Of a DNA stretch of 64,000 nucleotides, positions 56,009-64,000 are shown in pieces. The stretch is from Erysipelotrichaceae bacterium 7770_A6 (GTDB lineage: Bacteria > Bacillota_I > Bacilli_A > Erysipelotrichales > Erysipelotrichaceae), in the NCBI GenBank assembly GCA_014610835.1, contig QQXM01000001.1, forward strand, positions 1-64,000. The letters are read 5' to 3'. Under the pieces are notes generated by a model. The model saw only the letters and a list, made by a program, of their open reading frames with translations. It made no database searches and was not told the DNA's origin. Both the position numbers and the translations under genes were made by a program. Within the stretch, counting starts at the first letter, position 1. Each line of letters starts with the position of its first letter.

Positions 56009-57208
56009 ATGGCTAATAAAAAAGTAGTAATTGCTAGTGCATGTAGAACAGCTATCGGTAAGATGGGCGGTGTGCTAAGTACAGTTCCTGCAGTTGATCT
56101 TGGTGCAACTGTTATTAAGGAAGCTGTAAAAAGAGCTGGTTTAAAACCAGAAGATGTTGATCATGTTTACATGGGTAATGTTATTCAGGCTGGTCTTGGA
56201 CAGAACCCAGCTAGACAGGCTTCTTTAAAGGCAGGTTTACCTGTTACTACACCTGCTGTCAGCGTTAACGTTGTATGTGGTTCTGGTTTGAACTGCGTAA
56301 ACATGGCTGCTGACATGATCATTGCTGGTGATGCAGATATCGTTGTTGCCGGTGGTATGGAAAATATGTCATTAGCACCATATGTATTACCACATGCTAG
56401 ATTTGGTTACAGAATGAACACACCTAAGGACGGTCTTGTAGATGCAATGGTACATGATGCTCTTTGGGATGCATTCAATGACTACCACATGATGGTTACA
56501 GCTGAAAACGTAGCTAAGCAGTGGAACTTAACAAGAGAAGAATTGGATGAATTCGCAGCTAACTCTCAGAACAAGGCTTGTGATGCTAGAGACAACGGAC
56601 GTTTCAAGGATGAAATCGTTCCTGTAGAAGTAAACATGGGCAAGAAGAAGGGTATCGTTGTTGTTGATACTGATGAAGGTCCACGTGAAGGACAGACTCC
56701 TGAAGTATTAGCTAAGCTAAGATGCTGCTCTGGTGTTGAAGGTGGTGTTGTTACTGCTGGTAATGCTTCTGGTATCAATGATGGTGCTGCTGCTCTTGTT
56801 ATCATGAGCGAAGAAAAGGCTAAGGAATTAGGTGTTAAGCCATTAGCTACATGGGTAGCTGGTGCATTAGGCGGTGTTGATCCATCTATCATGGGTGTTG
56901 GTCCTGTAGCTGCCACAAATAAGGTTATGGCTAAGACAGGTCTCAAGATTGAAGATTTCGACCTCTATGAAGCTAACGAAGCTTTCGCTGCTCAGTCTGT
57001 AGCTGTTGGTAAGGATCTACATTTTGATCTTTCTAAATTAAATGTTAACGGTGGTGCAATTGCATTAGGTCACCCAGTTGGCGCTTCAGGTGCAAGAATC
57101 CTTGTTACATTACTATATGCTATGCAGCAAAGAGATGCTAAGAGAGGCTTAGCTACACTATGTATCGGCGGTGGCATGGGATGTGCTACTGTTGTAGAAA
57201 GAGACTAA
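56009..57208 (+). CDS. thlA: Acetyl-CoA acetyltransferase (thiolase)
   Basis: Condenses two acetyl-CoA to acetoacetyl-CoA. 399 residues. Nucleophile Cys in [11 protein letters not shown] near residue 89, [15 protein letters not shown] (catalytic His near 355) and [13 protein letters not shown] (second Cys near 385). AAGGAGG precedes ATG 56009, which lies 26 nt after the buk stop. Confidence 0.96.
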   Translation: MANKKVVIASACRTAIGKMGGVLSTVPAVDLGATVIKEAVKRAGLKPEDVDHVYMGNVIQAGLGQNPARQASLKAGLPVTTPAVSVNVVCGSGLNCVNMAADMIIAGDADIVVAGGMENMSLAPYVLPHARFGYRMNTPKDGLVDAMVHDALWDAFNDYHMMVTAENVAKQWNLTREELDEFAANSQNKACDARDNGRFKDEIVPVEVNMGKKKGIVVVDTDEGPREGQTPEVLAKLRCCSGVEGGVVTAGNASGINDGAAALVIMSEEKAKELGVKPLATWVAGALGGVDPSIMGVGPVAATNKVMAKTGLKIEDFDLYEANEAFAAQSVAVGKDLHFDLSKLNVNGGAIALGHPVGASGARILVTLLYAMQQRDAKRGLATLCIGGGMGCATVVERD

Positions 57209-57212
57209 TTGA

Positions 57213-58007
57213 ATGGGATTCGTTGATTATGAAGTAAACGGTCAGGTTGGTGTCATTACAATCAACCGACCAAAAGCATTAAATGCTTTGAATAGTGAAG
57301 TTTTAGATGATTTAAACGCTGTATTTGATGGCGTTGATCAGAATGAAGTACGTTGCTTAGTATTAACTGGTGCTGGCGACAAGAGCTTTGTTGCTGGTGC
57401 TGATATCGGTGAAATGAGCACACTTACAAAGGAAGAAGGAGAAGCATTTGGCAAGAAGGGTAATGATCTTTTCAGAAAGATCGAAACATTCCCATTACCA
57501 GTTATCGCTGCAGTCAATGGATTTGCTCTTGGTGGAGGAAATGAAATTGCAATGAGTTGTGATTTCAGAATCTGCAGTGACAATGCAGTATTTGGACAGC
57601 CAGAAACTGGTTTAGGTATTACTCCTGGTTTTGGTGGAACACAAAGACTTGCTCGTCTTGTTTCCCCTGGATATGCAAAGCAGCTGATCTACACAGCTAG
57701 AAATATCAAGGCTGATGAAGCATTCCGTATTGGACTTGTAAATCAGGTTACAACACAGGAAGAGTTACTTCCTACATGTTTGAAACTTGCTAATGTCATT
57801 GCTGGCAATGCACCAATTGCAGTTAGAAACTGCAAGAAGGCTGTTAACGATGGCTTACAGGTAAATATGGATGAAGCAATCGTTGTTGAAGAAAAACTAT
57901 TCGGTGATTGCTTTGAATCTTACGATCAAAAAGAAGGTATGGCTAACTTCTTACGTAAGAAGGATGATCCAGCTAAAGTAAAGCACGTTGCTTTTCAGAA
58001 TAAATAA
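57213..58007 (+). CDS. crt: 3-hydroxybutyryl-CoA dehydratase (crotonase)
   Basis: Dehydrates 3-hydroxybutyryl-CoA to crotonyl-CoA. 264 residues. Oxyanion-hole loops FVAGADIGEMS (near 65) and FALGGGNEIAMSCD (near 110). The catalytic Glu residues lie in GGNEIAM and QPETGLGITPGFGGTQRLARL. Starts 4 bp after thlA without a clear ribosome binding site, so coupling is likely. Confidence 0.95.
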   Translation: MGFVDYEVNGQVGVITINRPKALNALNSEVLDDLNAVFDGVDQNEVRCLVLTGAGDKSFVAGADIGEMSTLTKEEGEAFGKKGNDLFRKIETFPLPVIAAVNGFALGGGNEIAMSCDFRICSDNAVFGQPETGLGITPGFGGTQRLARLVSPGYAKQLIYTARNIKADEAFRIGLVNQVTTQEELLPTCLKLANVIAGNAPIAVRNCKKAVNDGLQVNMDEAIVVEEKLFGDCFESYDQKEGMANFLRKKDDPAKVKHVAFQNK

Positions 58008-58020
58008 AGGAGATTTTAAA

Positions 58021-58899
58021 ATGAAAGTAGCAATTATTGGCGCAGGCACAATGGGCCGCGGTATCGCTCAGACATTTGCACAATGTGCAGATGTTGAAAA
58101 GGTTTACCTCTGTGACATCAAGCAGGAATTTGCTGATGGTGGTAAAGCTAACATCAAGAAGGCTCTTGATAAAAGAGTTGCTAAAGGAAAAATGGATCAG
58201 GCTGCTGAAGATGCATTGCTTGACAAGATCGTTACAGGTCTAAATTCTCAGGCTGTTGATCCAGATCTTGTTGTTGAAGCTGCTCTTGAAGTAATGGACA
58301 TCAAGAAGGCAACATTCAAAGATCTTCAGGAAAACATCGTTAAGAATGAAAACTGCATTTATGCAACAAACACTTCATCTCTTTCTGTAACAGAAATTGG
58401 TGCTGGTCTTAAGAAGCCTGTAATTGGTATGCATTTCTTCAACCCAGCTCCAGTTATGAAGCTGATTGAAGTTATCAAGGGTGCAAATACTCCTGATGAA
58501 GATGTAGCTGCAGTTAAGGATATCGCTGTTAAGCTTGGTAAGACTCCAGTCGAAGTTAACGAAGCTCCTGGATTTGTTGTTAACAGAATCTTAATTCCAT
58601 TAATCAATGAAGGTATCTTCGTATATCAGGAAGGTATTTCCGATATCGAAGGCATCGATACAGCTATGAAGCTTGGTGCTAACCACCCAATGGGACCTCT
58701 AGAATTAGGTGACTATGTTGGTCTAGATATCGTTCTTGCTATTATGGATGTTATCTACAACGAAACAAAGGATCCTAAGTACAGAGCTTGCACAACTCTT
58801 AGAAAGATGGTTCGTGCTGGTCACTTAGGATGCAAGACAGGAAGAGGTTTCTACATCTATAACGCTGATCGTACAAAGACACCAATTGATAAGAAATAA
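58021..58899 (+). CDS. hbd: 3-hydroxybutyryl-CoA dehydrogenase
   Basis: Reduces acetoacetyl-CoA to 3-hydroxybutyryl-CoA. 292 residues. Nucleotide-binding VAIIGAGTMGRGIAQTFA at the N terminus, catalytic HFFNPAPVMKLIEVI near residue 140, and GFVVNRILIPLINEG. AAAGGAG precedes ATG 58021. Confidence 0.95.
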   Translation: MKVAIIGAGTMGRGIAQTFAQCADVEKVYLCDIKQEFADGGKANIKKALDKRVAKGKMDQAAEDALLDKIVTGLNSQAVDPDLVVEAALEVMDIKKATFKDLQENIVKNENCIYATNTSSLSVTEIGAGLKKPVIGMHFFNPAPVMKLIEVIKGANTPDEDVAAVKDIAVKLGKTPVEVNEAPGFVVNRILIPLINEGIFVYQEGISDIEGIDTAMKLGANHPMGPLELGDYVGLDIVLAIMDVIYNETKDPKYRACTTLRKMVRAGHLGCKTGRGFYIYNADRTKTPIDKK

Positions 58900-58910
58900 G
58901 ATTGTTTGTT

Positions 58911-58937
58911 ACTAGCTATGGCTAGGCCATAGCTAGT
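58911..58937 (+). repeat. Strong hairpin between hbd and bcd
   Basis: ACTAGCTATGG pairs perfectly with CCATAGCTAGT across CTAGG, followed by only TTT. Too weak a T-run for a clear terminator; likely an RNA processing or stability element inside the operon. Confidence 0.7.
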
Positions 58938-58968
58938 TTCAATATAAGGAAATTTGGAGGATAAAATA

Positions 58969-60126
58969 ATGGATTTCCAGCTTGATAAGAAGCATACTAT
59001 GGCGCAATCCTTATTTAAGGATTTTGCCGAAAAAGAAGTAAAGCCTCTTGCAATTGACACAGATGAAACAGAAGAATTCCCACGTGTTACAGTAGACAAG
59101 ATGGCAAAGAATGGTTTCCTTGGAATTGCTATTCCTGAACAGTATGGAGGCCAGGGTTGTGACCCATTAACATACGTTATGTGTGTTGAAGAACTCGCTA
59201 AGGTTTGCGGTACAACATCAGTTATCGTTTCCGCACATAGTTCTCTATGTTGTGATCCTATCTTACATTATGGTACAGAAGAACAGAAACAGAAGTATCT
59301 TGTTCCATTAGCTAAGGGTGAAAAACTTGGTGCATTTGGTTTAACAGAACCAGGTGCTGGTACAGATGCTCAGGGTGTTCAAACAAAGGCTGTATTAAGT
59401 GAAGATGGAAAAGAATGGATCTTAAATGGTTCTAAGTGCTTTATCACTAACGGTAAAGAAGCTGATGTTTATATCATCATTGCTTATACAGACGTTGTAG
59501 AAACAAAGAGAGGAAAGCAGAAGAAATTCACAGCTTTCATCGTTGAAAAGGGTACTGAAGGTTTCACATTTGGTACAAAGGAACATAAGATGGGTATCAG
59601 AGGTTCTGCTACTTATGAACTTATTTTCCAGGACTGCCATATCCCAGCTGAAAACCAGTTAGGTCCTCGTGGCAAGGGTTTCCCTATTGCTATGGGTACA
59701 CTTGATGGTGGACGTATTGGTATTGCAGCACAGGCTTTAGGTCTTGCTGAAGGTGCATTAGATAGAACTATTGCTTACGTTAAGGAAAGAAAACAGTTCG
59801 GTCGTTCCATTTCAGCTTTCCAGAACACACAGTTCCAGTTAGCTAACCTTGCTACTGAAGTTGAAGCTGCTAAGCTACTCGTTTATAGAGCTGCTGAAGC
59901 TAAGAGAACTAAGGATCGTTTCTCTGTAGAAGCTGCACAGGCTAAGCTATTTGCTGCTGAAACAGCTATGGACGTAACAACAAAGTGCGTACAGTTACTT
60001 GGTGGTTATGGTTACATCAGAGAATATGAAGTTGAAAGAATGATGAGAGATGCTAAGATCACTGAAATCTATGAAGGTACTTCTGAAGTTCAGAGAATGG
60101 TTATCTCTGGAGATCTTCTCAAGTAA
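58969..60126 (+). CDS. bcd: Butyryl-CoA dehydrogenase
   Basis: FAD enzyme that reduces crotonyl-CoA to butyryl-CoA, working with EtfAB. 385 residues. [14 protein letters not shown] and [13 protein letters not shown] line the flavin and substrate site; the catalytic Glu is in [19 protein letters not shown] near residue 365. GGAGG precedes ATG 58969. Confidence 0.94.
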   Translation: MDFQLDKKHTMAQSLFKDFAEKEVKPLAIDTDETEEFPRVTVDKMAKNGFLGIAIPEQYGGQGCDPLTYVMCVEELAKVCGTTSVIVSAHSSLCCDPILHYGTEEQKQKYLVPLAKGEKLGAFGLTEPGAGTDAQGVQTKAVLSEDGKEWILNGSKCFITNGKEADVYIIIAYTDVVETKRGKQKKFTAFIVEKGTEGFTFGTKEHKMGIRGSATYELIFQDCHIPAENQLGPRGKGFPIAMGTLDGGRIGIAAQALGLAEGALDRTIAYVKERKQFGRSISAFQNTQFQLANLATEVEAAKLLVYRAAEAKRTKDRFSVEAAQAKLFAAETAMDVTTKCVQLLGGYGYIREYEVERMMRDAKITEIYEGTSEVQRMVISGDLLK

Positions 60127-60144
60127 TAGAAAGGGATATCAAAC

Positions 60145-60951
60145 ATGTTTAAAATCGTAGTTTGTGTAAAACAGGTTCCTGATACAGCTGGTGGAGTTAA
60201 GTTCAAGGCTGATGGAACACTGGATAGAGGTGCAATGCTCGCTATCATGAACCCTGATGACAAGGCTGGTCTTGAAGCAGCTCTTCGTATCAAGGAAAAG
60301 GATCCAGAAAATGTTAAGGTTACACTATTAACAATGGGTCTGCCAAAGGCTGAAGATGTATTGATCGAAGGTATCGCAATGGGTGCAGATGATGCATTAC
60401 TTGTTACTGATCGTGTACTTGGTGGTGCTGATACTTGGGCAACATCTTCTACAATTGCTGGTGCATTAAAGAATATGGAATATGACCTCATTATTACAGG
60501 TCGTCAGGCTATCGATGGTGATACTGCTCAGGTAGGACCACAGATTGCTGAACACTTAGCTATTCCAACAATTTCTTATGCTAAGGAAATCAATTGTGAT
60601 ACAGAAAACAAGACAGTTGAAGTTAAGAGACTCTTCGATGATGGATATATGATGGTTAAGGCTCAGTTGCCAGCTTTAGTTACATGCTTAGCTGAATTGA
60701 ATGAACCAAGATATATGACACCTGGTAGAATCTTCTATGCTTTAGATCATAAAGATGAGCTAATCACTGTTTGGGGCAGAGCAAATCTTGATGTTGATGA
60801 TTCTAACATCGGTTTAAAGGGTTCTCCTACAAAGATTGCTAAGGCAAGTGATAAGGTTGCTAAGGGCAAGGGAACAACAGTTACTCCTGAAAGCCCAGCA
60901 GATGCTGCTGATTACATTTTGAATGTACTTACAGATAAGCACGTTATCTAA
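60145..60951 (+). CDS. etfB: Electron transfer flavoprotein, beta subunit
   Basis: Partner of Bcd, probably in flavin-based electron bifurcation from NADH to ferredoxin as in other butyrate makers. 268 residues. VCVKQVPDTAGGVKF at the N terminus, TGRQAIDGDTAQVGPQIAEHL near residue 120. AAAGGGAT before ATG 60145, 18 bp after bcd. Confidence 0.94.
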   Translation: MFKIVVCVKQVPDTAGGVKFKADGTLDRGAMLAIMNPDDKAGLEAALRIKEKDPENVKVTLLTMGLPKAEDVLIEGIAMGADDALLVTDRVLGGADTWATSSTIAGALKNMEYDLIITGRQAIDGDTAQVGPQIAEHLAIPTISYAKEINCDTENKTVEVKRLFDDGYMMVKAQLPALVTCLAELNEPRYMTPGRIFYALDHKDELITVWGRANLDVDDSNIGLKGSPTKIAKASDKVAKGKGTTVTPESPADAADYILNVLTDKHVI

Positions 60952-60971
60952 GAAGAAGAGAGGATAAAACA

Positions 60972-62033
60972 ATGATTGAAAAGAATCTTGAAGAATACAA
61001 GGGCATTGCAATTTATGCTCAGCAGGTAGACGGAAAGCTTTCTAACATTGCCTTAGAACTTCTTGGTAAGGCAAGAGAGCTTGCAAATGATTTAGATGAC
61101 AAGACAGTTACAGCTGTATTAATTGGTGAAAACGTTGGTGGTTTAACTGATGAACTCGCTAAGTATGGTGCTGATCGTGTTGTTGTTATCGATGATCCTG
61201 AATTAAAAGACTATAGAACAGAACCATATACACAGGCATTAGCTGGCTATATTAACGAATTCAAGCCTGAAATCGTTCTTGTTGGCGCTACAGCTATTGG
61301 TCGTGACCTTGGTCCTAGAACAAGTGCTAGAGTTGAAACTGGTTTAACAGCTGACTGTACAGTACTTGAAATTGGTGATTTCCCACTCGTAGCTGCTCCT
61401 GGTACAGAACAGAAGCATAAGCAGTTATTAATGACACGTCCTGCATTTGGTGGAAACACAATCGCTACTATTGCATGTCCTGATCACCGTCCTCAGATGG
61501 CTACAGTTAGACCAGGCGTAATGCAGAAGATTGCTCCTATTGCTGATGCAAAGGCTGAAGTTATTAACTGGAAGCCAGCATTAGAAAAGAACAACTGCTA
61601 CGTTGAAATCGAAAAAGTAGTTAAGGAAGTATCTAATGTAGCTGATATCGCTGAAGCTAAGATCCTTGTATCTGGTGGACGTGGTGTTGGTTCTGCTGAA
61701 AACTTCAAGCTATTAGACGATCTAGCAGAAGTATTGCATGGTACAGTATCATGCTCACGTGCTGTTGTAGATAACGGATGGAAACCAAAGGAATTACAGG
61801 TTGGTCAGACAGGTAAGACTGTTCGTCCACATGTATATTTCGCAATTGGTATTTCTGGTGCTATCCAGCATGTAGCTGGTATGGAAGAATCTGACATTAT
61901 CATCGCTATCAACAAGGATGAAACAGCTCCTATCTTTGATGTAGCTGACTATGGTATCGTTGGTGATTTGAACAAGATTGTTCCATTACTCACAGATAAG
62001 ATCAAAACTGCTTTAGCAAGCAAAAACGCTTAA
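60972..62033 (+). CDS. etfA: Electron transfer flavoprotein, alpha subunit
   Basis: 353 residues. The C-terminal FAD domain carries VSGGRGVGSAENF, SRAVVDNGW, QVGQTGKTVRPHVYFAIGIS and AINKDETAPIFDVADYGIVGD, all typical. The N-terminal domain pairs with EtfB. AGAGGAT before ATG 60972. Last gene of the butyrate operon. Confidence 0.95.
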   Translation: MIEKNLEEYKGIAIYAQQVDGKLSNIALELLGKARELANDLDDKTVTAVLIGENVGGLTDELAKYGADRVVVIDDPELKDYRTEPYTQALAGYINEFKPEIVLVGATAIGRDLGPRTSARVETGLTADCTVLEIGDFPLVAAPGTEQKHKQLLMTRPAFGGNTIATIACPDHRPQMATVRPGVMQKIAPIADAKAEVINWKPALEKNNCYVEIEKVVKEVSNVADIAEAKILVSGGRGVGSAENFKLLDDLAEVLHGTVSCSRAVVDNGWKPKELQVGQTGKTVRPHVYFAIGISGAIQHVAGMEESDIIIAINKDETAPIFDVADYGIVGDLNKIVPLLTDKIKTALASKNA

Positions 62034-62045
62034 TTATTGTTACGT

Positions 62046-62077
62046 AAAGCTGTCTCCATATGAGATAGCTTTTTTTA
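62046..62077 (+). terminator. Terminator of the butyrate operon
   Basis: AAAGCTGTCTC-CATAT-GAGATAGCTTT (one G-U pair) followed by a T-run. Confidence 0.88.
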
Positions 62078-62118
62078 TTTTTTATGTAATAATAGAAGTG
62101 TAAAAAGAGGAATAAATT

Positions 62119-62988
62119 ATGAGTGAATATGCAGAAATTATTAGAAAAACCTTTTCAATGGAAGATATGGAAAGAGATAAAAACAATCAAATTCCAGAAG
62201 ATGTCGTTCGGTATTCAGATATAAGATATGCAAATCATGATGAAAAATGGAATCTTTTAGATGTGTATCGTCCAAAGAATATTAAAGGAAAACTTCCTGT
62301 CATTATGAGTGTTCATGGTGGCGGATGGGTATATGGTGATAAAAATGTATATCAATGGTACTGCATGAATCTAGCACAGCGTGGATTTGCGGTCGTCAAC
62401 TATTCTTATCGCTTAGCTCCAGAATACCAATATCCTGCATCTTTTGAAGATACATCTACTGTAGCACAATGGATTATTGATCATTGTGATGAATATGGAT
62501 TTGATACAGATTATATCTATGGTGTTGGAGACAGTGCAGGTGGACATATGCTCTCTTTATTTTCATGTGCTTTAACAAATCCTGATTATCACGTACCTTA
62601 TACATTACCAGAAGGGTTTTCTTTCAAGGCAATTGCATTGAACTGTGGTGTCTATGAAATGAAGAAAGAAACGCTTGGAGATACAGAAAAGCTAATGTAC
62701 GATTATCTTCCTGAACATGGAACAGAAAATGAATATTTTAATATCAGCAGTGTAAACTTTATTACACCTGCTTTCCCACCAAGCTATATCATGACCTGTC
62801 CTGGAGACTTCTTGAAAGATGCACCAGATGTTTTAATACCAGTTTTAAAGAAGAATAGTGTTCCATTCATGTATCGTGTATTTGGTAATCAATCCAATCC
62901 ATTGGCACATGTATTTCACTGCAATATTAACTTGCCTGAAGCAAAAATTTGCAATGATGAAGAATGCAATTTCTTCAAAGAATTTTAA
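62119..62988 (+). CDS. Alpha/beta hydrolase, esterase/lipase family
   Basis: 289 residues of the hormone-sensitive-lipase-like group. Oxyanion loop HGGGW in MSVHGGGWVYGD near residue 63, nucleophile Ser in GVGDSAGGHM near 141, Asp in PGDFLKDAPD and His in LAHVFHCN near 270. No signal peptide, so intracellular. GAGG before ATG 62119, with a separate promoter likely after the butyrate terminator. Substrate unknown, small esters likely. Confidence 0.88.
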   Translation: MSEYAEIIRKTFSMEDMERDKNNQIPEDVVRYSDIRYANHDEKWNLLDVYRPKNIKGKLPVIMSVHGGGWVYGDKNVYQWYCMNLAQRGFAVVNYSYRLAPEYQYPASFEDTSTVAQWIIDHCDEYGFDTDYIYGVGDSAGGHMLSLFSCALTNPDYHVPYTLPEGFSFKAIALNCGVYEMKKETLGDTEKLMYDYLPEHGTENEYFNISSVNFITPAFPPSYIMTCPGDFLKDAPDVLIPVLKKNSVPFMYRVFGNQSNPLAHVFHCNINLPEAKICNDEECNFFKEF

Positions 62989-63015
62989 AATAGAAAAAGA
63001 GAGAATTTATTTATT

Positions 63016-63624
63016 ATGAATCAGATGAAATTTCCAGTCATTACAATTGCTAGAGAATATGGAGCTGGCGGAAGAAGTGTTGCTTCTTTATTAGCTGAAA
63101 AATTAAATGTTCCCTGGTATGATAAGGATTTTATCATTACAACTGCAGAGAATTCTGGATTATCAATTGAACAGATTTCAAAAGACTCTGAAGAAATAGG
63201 GGATCGAGAAAAATTTATTGATACGCTCATTGGTGGCGGTAGCATGCATGATAAAGTCTTCTATGCACAAAGAGAAGTCATCATTGATCTTGCACATAAA
63301 CCTTGCATTATTATTGGTCGTGCTGCAGAAGCAATCTTAAAAGAAGCTGGTCTACCATCCATTGATGTATTCTTATATAGTGATATGAAGAGAAAAATTC
63401 AGCATGCCAAAGAATTAAAAGAATATGGCACAATGGATGTTGAAAAATACGTGCTTCTAAAAGATAAAAAAAGAGCAAATTTCTATAAACAATATACTGG
63501 AAAAGAATTCACAGATAAACATAATTATGATATCTGCTTAAATACATCTATTGGATTTGAACAATGTGCTACAATTCTTGAAACACTTGTACATCAACTT
63601 GTAGATCAGAAATATTTTGATTAA
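63016..63624 (+). CDS. Cytidylate kinase-like family protein
   Basis: 202 residues. P-loop-like TIAREYGAGGRSVASLLAEKL at the N terminus, YDKDFI and CIIIGRAAEAIL; the variant P-loop GAGGRS in place of GxGKS/T is typical of this family, often found as a second cytidylate-kinase-like protein in gut Firmicutes. Substrate unproven. Follows the esterase by 27 bp, probably the same operon. Confidence 0.82.
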   Translation: MNQMKFPVITIAREYGAGGRSVASLLAEKLNVPWYDKDFIITTAENSGLSIEQISKDSEEIGDREKFIDTLIGGGSMHDKVFYAQREVIIDLAHKPCIIIGRAAEAILKEAGLPSIDVFLYSDMKRKIQHAKELKEYGTMDVEKYVLLKDKKRANFYKQYTGKEFTDKHNYDICLNTSIGFEQCATILETLVHQLVDQKYFD

Positions 63625-63642
63625 TCAATAAATAGGTAAACT

Positions 63643-63978
63643 ATGTCTAAAATAGAGAAAGAATTGAATTGTAACTTTGATGAACTGCTTCAGCATATTG
63701 AAAATGGTATTTTAAATGGAAGTCTATCTGCTACGTTAGAAGATAGCAGTGACTTTATTCAAGAAAATGGAAGATGTAGCGTTCGCGTATTTGAAAGATA
63801 CAGTGCATTTGGAAATAATCGTGTAAGTTTAAATGTTACGTTGTTTCAATCAGTCAACAATCCAATTCAGCTTTCAGCAATTACATCCGGTGGAAGCCAG
63901 GCTGTATTCTTTAAAATCAATACATTAGGGGAAGATGCGTTTTTAGATTGTCTCATCAGTGTATTAAATCAGAAGTAG
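63643..63978 (+). CDS. Small protein of unknown function (DUF6054-like)
   Basis: 111 residues, no signal peptide or membrane segment. Pattern: an N-terminal helix, then a beta-rich part (LSATLEDSSDF, CSVRVFERYSAFGNNRVSLNV), then DAFLDCLISVL. It resembles the DUF6054 family found in Firmicutes, but this name is from memory of the pattern and uncertain. Linked to the kinase-like gene by an 18-bp gap. Confidence 0.6.
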   Translation: MSKIEKELNCNFDELLQHIENGILNGSLSATLEDSSDFIQENGRCSVRVFERYSAFGNNRVSLNVTLFQSVNNPIQLSAITSGGSQAVFFKINTLGEDAFLDCLISVLNQK

Positions 63979-63998
63979 TTTTTACTTCTGATTTTTGA
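63968..63998 (+). terminator. Terminator at the right edge
   Basis: AATCAGAAGTA pairs with TACTTCTGATT across GTTTT, followed by TTTGATT. The stop codon TAG of the last gene lies within it. Confidence 0.85.
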
Positions 63999-64000
63999 TT

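Overview
The window looks like a chromosomal segment of a low-GC Firmicute. The gene content and order best fit an anaerobic gut member of the Erysipelotrichia, although no rRNA is present to confirm this. Supporting signs are PolC, MutS2, RecD2, RqcH, IreB-RuvX-YrzB, T-box leaders on trpS and alaS, a CcpA-type cre site, and a complete butyrate pathway ending in Ptb-Buk. Almost all of it is core chromosome packed into short operons. The exceptions are a decayed left edge, a small RNA/toxin locus near 11 kb, a decayed toxin-antitoxin locus near 28 kb and one mobile element near 38 kb.

Layout. 0-2.1 kb: the end of a repeat-containing surface protein, a decayed AAA_14-type ATPase fused to a second surface-protein tail, and an ECF transporter S component broken by one extra base. 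2.2-6.4 kb: ECF ATPase and T component plus two tandem SAM hydroxide adenosyltransferases. 6.5-8.7 kb: Nudix hydrolase, a papain-like protein, a ParB-like protein and RluB. 8.7-11 kb: RqcH (minus strand) and Gmk. 11.0-11.75 kb: two near-identical small RNAs converging on a small hydrophobic peptide gene, read here as a type I toxin-antitoxin locus. 11.8-22.1 kb: RnhC, CvpA, MutS2, UvrC, PolC and a zinc-ribbon protein. 22.2-28 kb: TrpS with T-box, Spx, MnmA, a CPBP protease and RecD2. 28-28.6 kb: a YefM-like antitoxin followed by a truncated toxin fused to an HD-domain remnant. 28.7-36.2 kb: AlaS with T-box, IreB, RuvX, YrzB, MltG, Nudix, Udk, GreA. 36.5-41 kb: ComEA and a ComEC gene split by a 2.2-kb element. 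41-53.8 kb: HolA, serine dehydratase, a DNA glycosylase, a U32 peptidase, MscL, SMC, FtsY, YlxM, AckA, NrnA, HU, CoaD. 53.8-62 kb: ptb-buk-thl-crt-hbd-bcd-etfB-etfA, which together convert acetyl-CoA to butyrate. 62-64 kb: an esterase, a cytidylate-kinase-like protein and a small protein of unknown function.

The most notable object is the insertion in comEC. It carries an IS200/IS605 transposase (TnpA), a TnpB nuclease with a structured 3' RNA, and at its left end the conserved core of a group I intron. It sits immediately 3' of TTGAT, and both possible right boundaries restore the comEC reading frame. This is the architecture of an IStron (known from CdISt1 of Clostridioides difficile), so comEC may be repaired at the RNA level by splicing. 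The candidate P1 helix pairs the TTGAT exon with an internal guide and encloses the DNA hairpin used for transposition.

A second recurring feature is a consensus -10 box only 6-9 nt upstream of the ATG in front of at least seven genes (a Nudix gene, rnhC, cvpA, polC, mnmA, a yefM-like gene, holA). This suggests that leaderless or nearly leaderless mRNAs are common here. Many promoters have a TGn extended -10 and no recognisable -35.
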